Of a stretch of DNA of 64,000 nucleotides, positions 59,240 to 64,000 are shown in pieces; positions within the stretch are counted from its first letter, which is position 1, and every line of letters begins with the position of its first letter. The DNA lies in contig NZ_JAELXT010000002.1 of NCBI RefSeq assembly GCF_016427565.1, forward strand, positions 124,001 to 188,000, read 5' to 3'. Under the pieces are notes generated by a model. It was not told where the DNA came from. It saw nothing but the letters and a program-made list of their open reading frames with translations, and searched no databases. Made by a program: the position numbers and the translations under genes. Source of the stretch: Microvirga splendida (GTDB lineage: Bacteria > Pseudomonadota > Alphaproteobacteria > Rhizobiales > Beijerinckiaceae).

Positions 59240-60304
59240 TTGGCCCACTCCCCTGCCATCGCCATGACCAAAGGACGCGGTGCCTACCGCGTCCTCGTGC
59301 AGCGCAAGAAGCTCGTGCTTCTTGCGCTTGCCGTCGTTCTCGTCCTCTCCGTCATCGCCGATCTGGGCCTGGGTCCGGCGCGCTATTCCATGCACGAGGT
59401 CGTGCTGGCGCTGATGGGCTCGCCGGACGTTTCGGAGCAGATCAGCGTCGTGATCTGGGATATCCGCATGCCGGTGGCGCTGATGGCGGTCGTGGTCGGC
59501 GCCGCGCTGTCGGCCGCGGGCGCTCAGATGCAGACGATCCTCAACAACCCGCTGGCCAGCCCCTTCACGCTCGGCATCTCGGCGGCCGCGAGCTTCGGCG
59601 CCTCCGTCGCCCTCGTGTTCGGCGTCGGCTTCCTGCCCTGGGCCATCGACTACGTGGTGTCGCTCAACGCGCTGATCATGGCCATGCTCGCCGCCCTGTT
59701 CATCCATTTCATGAGCCAGCGGCGCGGCGTGACGGTCGAGACCATCGTGCTGCTCGGCATCACCCTCGTCTTCACCTTCAATGCGCTTCTCGCGCTGGTG
59801 CAGTATCTCGCATCCGAGCAGGCGCTCACGGCCGTCGTGTTCTGGACCATGGGCAGCCTGACCCGCGCCACCTGGCCGAAGCTCGCCATCACCACGGCGG
59901 TGGTCGCGGTCTCGCTGCCGCTCTTCATGCGCCGGGCCTGGGCCCTCACGGCGCTGCGCCTCGGCGACGACAAGGCCGCGAGCTTCGGCGTCAACGTGCG
60001 CTGGCTGCGGCTCGAGACCATGATGATCATCAGCCTGCTCGCCGCCGTGCCCGTGGCCTTCGTCGGCACCATCGGGTTCATCGGGCTGGTGGGTCCGCAC
60101 ATCGCCCGCATGCTGGTGGGCGAGGATCAGCGCTACTTCCTGCCGGCTTCTGTCTTGTCGGGCGCGGCGATCCTGTCGCTCACCTCGGTCATCAGCAAGT
60201 CCATCGTGCCCGGCACCATCTTTCCCATCGGCATCATCACGGCGCTCGTGGGCGTGCCGTTCCTCTTCAGCCTGATCATGTCCACCCGGAGGCGCGCATG
60301 GTAG
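59240..60304 (+). CDS. ABC transporter permease, FecCD family
   Basis: The 354-residue protein has about nine or ten spans with the family's MPVALMAVVVGAALSAAGAQ, MQTILNNPLASPFTLGIS, and GTIGFIGLVGPHIARMLVG motif for contact with the ATPase. It starts 5 bp after the binding-protein stop. TTG at 59240 with AAGGA at 59226-59230 is chosen; ATG at 59264 is an alternative. It overlaps the ATPase gene by 7 bp. Confidence 0.92.
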   Translation: MAHSPAIAMTKGRGAYRVLVQRKKLVLLALAVVLVLSVIADLGLGPARYSMHEVVLALMGSPDVSEQISVVIWDIRMPVALMAVVVGAALSAAGAQMQTILNNPLASPFTLGISAAASFGASVALVFGVGFLPWAIDYVVSLNALIMAMLAALFIHFMSQRRGVTVETIVLLGITLVFTFNALLALVQYLASEQALTAVVFWTMGSLTRATWPKLAITTAVVAVSLPLFMRRAWALTALRLGDDKAASFGVNVRWLRLETMMIISLLAAVPVAFVGTIGFIGLVGPHIARMLVGEDQRYFLPASVLSGAAILSLTSVISKSIVPGTIFPIGIITALVGVPFLFSLIMSTRRRAW

Positions 60305-61068
60305 CGACCCTGCAACTGACCGATGTCGGCGTCCGCTACGGCAAGCAGGACGTGCTCGCCGGCGTCACCACGCCCGTTCTCAAGGGCGGCGAGGTCACGG
60401 CGGTGATCGGCCCGAACGCCGCCGGCAAGTCGAGCCTGTTCCGGCGCATCGCCGGCCTGCTCGACGGCCCCGGCGACATCCGCGTCGACAATGGCACATC
60501 GGGCGCGCAGGCGAGCCATGTCTGCTACATGCCGCAGGACACGTCGGTGAACACGGTTCTGACCGTCTACGAATCCGTCCTGCTCGCCCGCAAGCAGGGC
60601 GCGCCGCGGAAAGTCAGCGACGAGGATCTCCAGGAGGTCGACCGCGTGCTCTTCAGCCTGCGGATCGACCCCATCGCGTTCAAGGGCCTCAACGAGCTCA
60701 GCGGCGGTCAGCGGCAGCTGGTGTCCCTCGCCCAGGTGCTCGTGCGCGAGCCGAAGATCCTGCTGCTGGACGAGCCGACGAGCGCCCTCGACCTGCACCG
60801 GCAGGTGGAGGTGCTGGCGCTGATCCGCTCGCTTGCCCGCGAGCGCGAGATCTGCGTGGTGCTTGCCATCCACGATCTCAACCAGGTGCTGCGCGTGGCC
60901 GACCGGGTGATGGTGATCGATGCCGGCACCATGGTGTCCTGCGGCCCGGTGGAGGCGGTGATCACCCCGACGCTGCTGCAGAACATTTACCGCGTCGATG
61001 GGCGGATCGAGCGCTGCTCGCGCCTGTGCCCGCATGTGATCATCGACGGGCCGCTCGAACTTGCATGA
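60298..61068 (+). CDS. ABC transporter ATP-binding protein, FepC family
   Basis: The 256-residue protein has Walker A IGPNAAGKSSLFRRI, Q loop CYMPQDTSVNT, signature ELSGGQRQLVSLAQ, Walker B ILLLDEPTSALDLH and the switch His in LAIHDLNQVLRVADR. It powers the FecCD-type importer encoded just upstream. All motifs look intact. Confidence 0.95.
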   Translation: MVATLQLTDVGVRYGKQDVLAGVTTPVLKGGEVTAVIGPNAAGKSSLFRRIAGLLDGPGDIRVDNGTSGAQASHVCYMPQDTSVNTVLTVYESVLLARKQGAPRKVSDEDLQEVDRVLFSLRIDPIAFKGLNELSGGQRQLVSLAQVLVREPKILLLDEPTSALDLHRQVEVLALIRSLAREREICVVLAIHDLNQVLRVADRVMVIDAGTMVSCGPVEAVITPTLLQNIYRVDGRIERCSRLCPHVIIDGPLELA

Positions 61069-61157
61069 GGGCAGCGGCAGGACGGGCCGGCACTGGATAG
61101 CCTCGCGCCAGCCCGACTGCCTATAGTCGGATCCTCTCGAATCATGGGATCCCGCGA

Positions 61158-61418
61158 ATGAGTTCTGGAATGCCTGAGCGTCGGTCGGACGAGCGGTTTG
61201 CGACCGTCCTGGAAGGGCGGATCGCAGGTGCGAACGGTCAGGCCCCCATCGAATGCTTCGTCAGGGACCTGTCGCGATCCGGGGTGCGCCTGGTGATCGA
61301 CGGTTCGGCAGACATCCCGGTGGAATTCGAGCTTCAGATCCCCGATGCCGGCGCCGCCGCCATGACACGGCTGGTGTGGACGGACGGCACCCATTACGGG
61401 GCGCAATTCACGGGTTGA
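61158..61418 (+). CDS. PilZ domain protein
   Basis: The 86-residue protein is a single PilZ domain. It has the c-di-GMP-binding RRSDERF at about residue 8, the DLSRSGVRLVIDG motif (D/NxSxxG) at about residue 37, and a last strand LVWTDGTHYGAQF. It is likely a c-di-GMP receptor. A GGDEF-EAL protein lies at 25597 but is not linked by position. Monocistronic. Confidence 0.88.
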   Translation: MSSGMPERRSDERFATVLEGRIAGANGQAPIECFVRDLSRSGVRLVIDGSADIPVEFELQIPDAGAAAMTRLVWTDGTHYGAQFTG

Positions 61419-61470
61419 AGAGCAGGCGCGATCAACGCTCTCTTCACCCCTTCATGCCAGAAGAATCCCC

Positions 61471-61737
61471 ATGACCTATTCCCGCGACACCACAGCCATC
61501 TCCGAACTCACCGGCCAGCCCGTCAGCACCTGGTCCGAGGAATGGCGGATCGAAACCGAGGCCCGGACCCTGCTGAAGATGTCCAAGGCCGAGCGGGATG
61601 CCTTCTTCAACGGCCGGAAGGATGCGGACGGCAAGACCGTCGACCGCGGCGTGGTCGCCATCCGGGGGCTCAAGGCAGCGGAAGAGATCAAGGCGACCAT
61701 GGAGCGGCTGCAGGAAGCTCGCGCAAAACGGAGCTGA
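61471..61737 (+). CDS. Small protein of unknown function
   Basis: The 88-residue soluble protein has STWSEEWRIETEARTLLKMS near residue 18 and a C-terminal helix GLKAAEEIKATMERLQEARA. It resembles, from memory, short DUF7696-type proteins often seen in alphaproteobacterial phage regions; this is not verified. No other phage genes are near. Confidence 0.55.
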   Translation: MTYSRDTTAISELTGQPVSTWSEEWRIETEARTLLKMSKAERDAFFNGRKDADGKTVDRGVVAIRGLKAAEEIKATMERLQEARAKRS

Positions 61738-61762
61738 GACAGGGCGGATGCTCAGACCCGCC

Positions 61763-62317
61763 TCAAGGGGCCATCATGAAGAAGTCCTTGTAGGTCAACC
61801 TCAGGTTCGCATCGATCTTGGCGAACTGGATGGCCGCTCGCGAACCAGTCCCGTCCGGATCGTAGTACAAGGCACCTGCAGCCCTGTCGTGGATGATGCG
61901 GTCGCTCGCATCGTGCGCGGCCGTTCCCACCCAAAAGGCGCTCGCCTTCATGTCCCGGTTGGCGCCGCCGGCACCCTTGAAGACGGCTGTCGACAGGACA
62001 ATGGTGTCATACCTCGCGTTGAAATCGGTAATCCTGTCGACGTTGGATCGCGACGGCGCCCAATCGAACACGAAGCTGTCGCGGCCTCCATAACCGCTGA
62101 GAAGATCGCGGCCGGTGCCACCGACGATGAAATCGTCGCCGCTGCCGCCCCAGATGGAGTCGTTGCCGGCGCCGCCCCAAAGGAAATCTTTCCCGCGGTT
62201 GCCCTGAATCCAGTCGTTGCCGCCTAGTCCGATGAGCGATTCACCGCCGTCGGTGCCGTAAATCTTGTCGCTCCGCGCGGTTCCTAGCGTATCCCCTTTC
62301 GCGAAAATGATCGCCAT
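61763..62317 (-). CDS. RTX calcium-binding repeat protein, short
   Basis: The 184-residue protein has about six nonapeptide repeats between residues 20 and 85 (NDWIQGNRGKDFLWGGAGND then SIWGGSGDDFIVGGTG), followed by a C-terminal domain DRITDFNARYDTIVLS and AGALYYDPDGTGSRAAIQFA. This is the M10-type C-terminal domain used by type I secretion. No catalytic domain. It is similar in kind to 23549-24298, and both begin MAI. Confidence 0.88.
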   Translation of the reverse strand: MAIIFAKGDTLGTARSDKIYGTDGGESLIGLGGNDWIQGNRGKDFLWGGAGNDSIWGGSGDDFIVGGTGRDLLSGYGGRDSFVFDWAPSRSNVDRITDFNARYDTIVLSTAVFKGAGGANRDMKASAFWVGTAAHDASDRIIHDRAAGALYYDPDGTGSRAAIQFAKIDANLRLTYKDFFMMAP

Positions 62318-62500
62318 GTTCGCTCCTCCTCATCAACTGAAACAATGTCCTTGTTGCCCGCCTCGCTCCTGAAGATCAAGCCGAGAAGGTCACATTATAT
62401 CAGATATATCGTATAGGAAGCTATGAACGTGTGCCTACGCACATGTGTAGAGGGGGAGAATCTGCACAGACAACGGACCTCATTCCTAGATCTGGAAAGA
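62318..62500. other. AT-rich upstream region of the RTX gene
   Basis: The stretch 62391-62425 is AT-rich (acattatatcagatatatcg) and may hold the RTX promoter on the minus strand. A small plus-strand frame at 62423-62611 runs across a strong hairpin and is not called. Confidence 0.45.
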
Positions 62501-62548
62501 AAAAGGGTCGCGCTCAGCCCTGTTATCGGCTGTGTTCGCGACCCTTTT
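62501..62548. terminator. Strong hairpin with T runs in both directions
   Basis: A 12-bp perfect stem aaaagggtcgcg/cgcgaccctttt encloses an inner stem cagcc/ggctg. On the plus strand it is followed by gacc after tttt; on the minus strand by cttttctttcc-like T-rich sequence. It fits a bidirectional terminator, which would end the candidate minus-strand transcript from about 62600 or separate RTX from the sRNA region. Confidence 0.7.
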
Positions 62549-62689
62549 GACCGTATTTGCCCCTACGGCGGGTCCGGAATAGTCCATAAAAATCGTGAGA
62601 TCAAGGATTAATAGTTCGCAAATAAACGGTCATTCGCGTCAGAATAGCGCATCTGTTCTATTGACATACTAACTTGGCACCACGTTTCG

Positions 62690-62795
62690 TCACAATTTAG
62701 CCAGATTACTCTACGAATAGAGAGGTTCACGACCCTCATTTGCCCCTACGGGTCGGACCTTGGAGCGCCCCTCTCAGAGCGGGCGCTTCTTTTTT
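62690..62795 (+). ncRNA. Candidate small RNA with orphan Rho-independent terminator
   Basis: No plus-strand coding gene ends near 62764-62795, yet a one-directional terminator stands there. A ttgaca box at 62661-62666 could place the start at about 62695, although a good -10 box is missing. Within lies a hairpin cgaccc...gggtcg (62730-62755) whose loop carries tcatttgcccctac. The length would be about 100 nt. No family was recognised. Confidence 0.5.
62764..62795 (+). terminator. Orphan Rho-independent terminator
   Basis: A 7-bp perfect stem agcgccc/gggcgct with a 10-nt loop is followed by tctttttt on the plus strand only. The nearest upstream plus-strand gene ends at 61737, over 1 kb away, so it most likely ends a non-coding transcript. 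Confidence 0.85.
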
Positions 62796-62874
62796 GGATC
62801 GGGCTTCTCCCCGCCGGCTCGCGGGATGCTTCTCGGACAACCCTCGACCCGCTCCGGACCCAAGACCATCGTCA

Positions 62875-63165
62875 TTACGAGGCGCCCTGCGGGGCGAAGA
62901 AGCAGACGATGGCCCGGGTCGTCGGCTCCTCGCAAAGGTGGAACCTGGCATCGGGCGATACCTTGGCGTACTCGCGGCCGACGAGGCGCCCGTCCCAGAG
63001 CCGCCAGCCCTCGGCGGTTTGCGTCACCGTCTCGCCCCGGGCCTCGATGAGCTCGCGGCAATCGTGCTCGTCGCAGCACCATGGCGGATACCAGTCATGG
63101 GCGTAGGCCGCCCCGCCGAGAACGCAAGCCGATGCAAGGATAGCCAGAGCCTTTACAGGCATCAT
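62875..63165 (-). CDS. Small secreted Cys-rich protein
   Basis: The 96-residue product has a signal peptide ([20 protein letters not shown], cut near AYA) and a mature part starting [17 protein letters not shown] with three Cys, then [18 protein letters not shown] and a last Cys pair in FHLCEE...IVCFFAP. This HDWYP-CC-DC pattern occurs in many Rhizobiales periplasmic proteins of unknown role. The spacing of Cys suggests two disulfides. Confidence 0.75.
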   Translation of the reverse strand: MMPVKALAILASACVLGGAAYAHDWYPPWCCDEHDCRELIEARGETVTQTAEGWRLWDGRLVGREYAKVSPDARFHLCEEPTTRAIVCFFAPQGAS

Positions 63166-63246
63166 TCAGGACAAGCCTTTCCCGAGGATCCGGCCTCGAC
63201 TGACGAGCTTGACCTTCATCTTGGGGCGGGCCCGATGGCGCGTCCA

Positions 63247-63267
63247 GCCCTGCCCCAACGGCAGGGC
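63247..63267 (-). terminator. Hairpin after the DUF3297 gene
   Basis: An 8-bp perfect stem gccctgcc/ggcagggc with a 5-nt loop lies 15 bp after the stop at 63283. No T run. Confidence 0.45.
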
Positions 63268-63282
63268 ATCTTTGCTGCAGGC

Positions 63283-63525
63283 TTATCCCTGGCCCTTGAG
63301 ATAGGGCTCGACCTTGCCCTTGAGCTTGATGGTCATCGGGTTGCCGAAGCGGTCCTTCGCGTTCCCGGCGGTGACCCGGACCCAGCCCTCGCTGACGCAA
63401 TACTCGTCCACATTGGTCTTCTCGGCTCCGTTGAAGCGGATGCCGATCCCCTTCGCGAGAAGCTCCTCGTTGTAGAATGGGCTGTCCGGGTTCGAGGCCA
63501 GGCGGTCGGGAAGCGTGTCAGTCAT
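63283..63525 (-). CDS. DUF3297 family small protein
   Basis: The 80-residue protein ([20 protein letters not shown] start; [39 protein letters not shown] end) matches DUF3297 (glutathione peroxidase-adjacent small protein family) over its full length. Function unknown. The start at 63525 fits the family; an upstream extension is not supported. Confidence 0.88.
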   Translation of the reverse strand: MTDTLPDRLASNPDSPFYNEELLAKGIGIRFNGAEKTNVDEYCVSEGWVRVTAGNAKDRFGNPMTIKLKGKVEPYLKGQG

Positions 63526-63600
63526 ACGAGGGTCTCTCCAATGGGGATCGTTCAGGGGCGGCAACCTACCGTCTCAGGGGCGGAAAGCCAATTCCAGCTG

Positions 63601-63670
63601 GAGCATCGTGCGGACCTAGCGGGCCGCGCCAGCGAGAAGTGGACCCGGTTCTCCGCCTCGAACGATGCTC
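63601..63670. repeat. Palindromic repeat, module 1 (long form)
   Basis: gagcatcgtgcggacctagc ... ctccgcctcgaacgatgctc, like 31291-31360. It lies between divergent genes (DUF3297 and kynA). Confidence 0.85.
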
Positions 63671-63683
63671 TTAATCAAGGAAG

Positions 63684-63734
63684 AAGCATCGGGTTAGTCC
63701 CAAAAGTGCAAATCCACTTTTGGGTCCGATGCTT
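63684..63734. repeat. Palindromic repeat, module 2
   Basis: aagcatcgggttagtcccaa ... ccacttttgggtccgatgctt, like 22327-22375. It follows module 1 after 13 bp. Confidence 0.85.
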
Positions 63735-63837
63735 GTGCCGACGTGACAAGCCAGCCAGGATGTCCTACTTTCGTTGTACGCCCCTACGGCAGGACGATAA
63801 TCCGCAGCGAAGCGGAAGCGATCAGGGAGAGAGAGAC

Positions 63838-64000
63838 TTGTCGGCAGCGACAGACGGAATCCACACCGATTTTTCCGAAGGCATGAGCTATGGGGACTAT
63901 CTCCAGCTCGACACCCTCCTCTCCGCCCAATCTCCCCTGACCCCTGAGCATGACGAGCTTCTCTTCATCACCATCCACCAGGTGATGGAGCTGTGGCTGA
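63838..64000 (+). CDS. kynA: Tryptophan 2,3-dioxygenase, N-terminal part (cut by window end)
   Basis: Fifty-four codons are visible, including [20 protein letters not shown] and [16 protein letters not shown]. This is the diagnostic N terminus of heme-dependent tryptophan 2,3-dioxygenase, the first enzyme of the kynurenine pathway (tryptophan to N-formylkynurenine); the His of IHQVMELW belongs to the heme pocket region. TTG at 63838 with GGGAGAGAG upstream is the chosen start; an in-frame ATG lies at 63760 but would add an unlikely N-terminal extension. The rest is beyond the window. Confidence 0.9.
   Translation, partial: MSAATDGIHTDFSEGMSYGDYLQLDTLLSAQSPLTPEHDELLFITIHQVMELWL

Noticed and set aside
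61471..61737. Prophage or island boundary suggested by a phage-type small protein
   Set aside because: No integrase, attachment repeat, tRNA or other phage genes are near, and base composition does not change.
62423..62611. 62-codon plus-strand frame
   Set aside because: It runs straight through the 12-bp stem at 62501-62548 and has no family match or ribosome site.
63760..63837. Longer kynA start at ATG 63760
   Set aside because: It would add 26 residues unlike any tryptophan dioxygenase N terminus, whereas TTG at 63838 has a purine-rich ribosome site.

Overview
The window is GC-rich, densely packed, single-chromosome-like DNA of an alphaproteobacterium in the order Hyphomicrobiales (Rhizobiales), most likely Methylobacteriaceae and possibly Microvirga. 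This placement is inference. It rests on the NepR/EcfG general stress pair, an IalB-family protein, an HWE-type histidine kinase, DUF6894, DUF6481 and DUF3297 small proteins, a C-terminally extended ribosomal protein S21, and the gagcatc...gatgctc family of intergenic palindromes. I see no rRNA, tRNA, CRISPR array, insertion sequence or prophage block.

Layout. Bases 1-3.0 kb carry cell-envelope genes: a peptidoglycan-binding protein, IalB, an SH3-like protein and an L,D-transpeptidase-fold lipoprotein with an altered active site. Bases 3.1-11.4 kb hold regulators (AraC, LuxR, receiver), a TTC38-like TPR protein with an MFS permease, small membrane proteins and a TPR-methyltransferase. Bases 11.5-14.7 kb form a poorly understood block: a Gly-rich secreted protein facing a coupled DUF6502/DUF5666 pair. 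Bases 14.8-17.6 kb and 28.7-30.6 kb contain small stress-type genes, including two cspA paralogues with matching leaders, matching terminators and a matching small downstream gene. In between lie an MFS exporter, a BetT transporter, an RTX protein, NepR-EcfG and a GGDEF-EAL protein. Bases 31.4-38.4 kb hold trkA-trkH, a TauE permease, a degenerate sensor kinase and pepT. Bases 38.5-45.4 kb hold a chemoreceptor, then a catabolic/uptake set (BKACE lyase, two periplasmic binding proteins, an SDR dehydrogenase) and a GFA protein. Bases 45.5-54.9 kb hold an HWE kinase, an HhH protein, DUF5996, minDE without an adjacent minC, a 725-residue secreted orphan with a glycine-zipper partner, and a hemerythrin-like protein. 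Bases 55.1-61.1 kb hold a PLP ammonia-lyase/racemase, a methyltransferase and a complete iron-chelate-type ABC importer. The window ends with PilZ, RTX and small proteins, a probable intergenic sRNA and the start of kynA.

Shared themes are envelope maintenance and stress adaptation (NepR-EcfG, cold-shock proteins, BetT, Trk, S21), c-di-GMP signalling (GGDEF-EAL, PilZ) and nutrient import. The most notable items are: a sensor kinase whose phospho-acceptor His has become Arg, with other ATP-binding motifs lost; an L,D-transpeptidase that keeps Cys but lacks the usual His and Arg; a csp leader hairpin with compensatory base changes between two paralogues; a candidate sRNA at about 62.69-62.80 kb; a palindromic repeat translated as the C terminus of an SH3 protein; and two secreted-protein clusters of unknown function (11.5-14.7 kb and 51.0-53.6 kb). 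No single large undescribed defence or biosynthetic system is evident.
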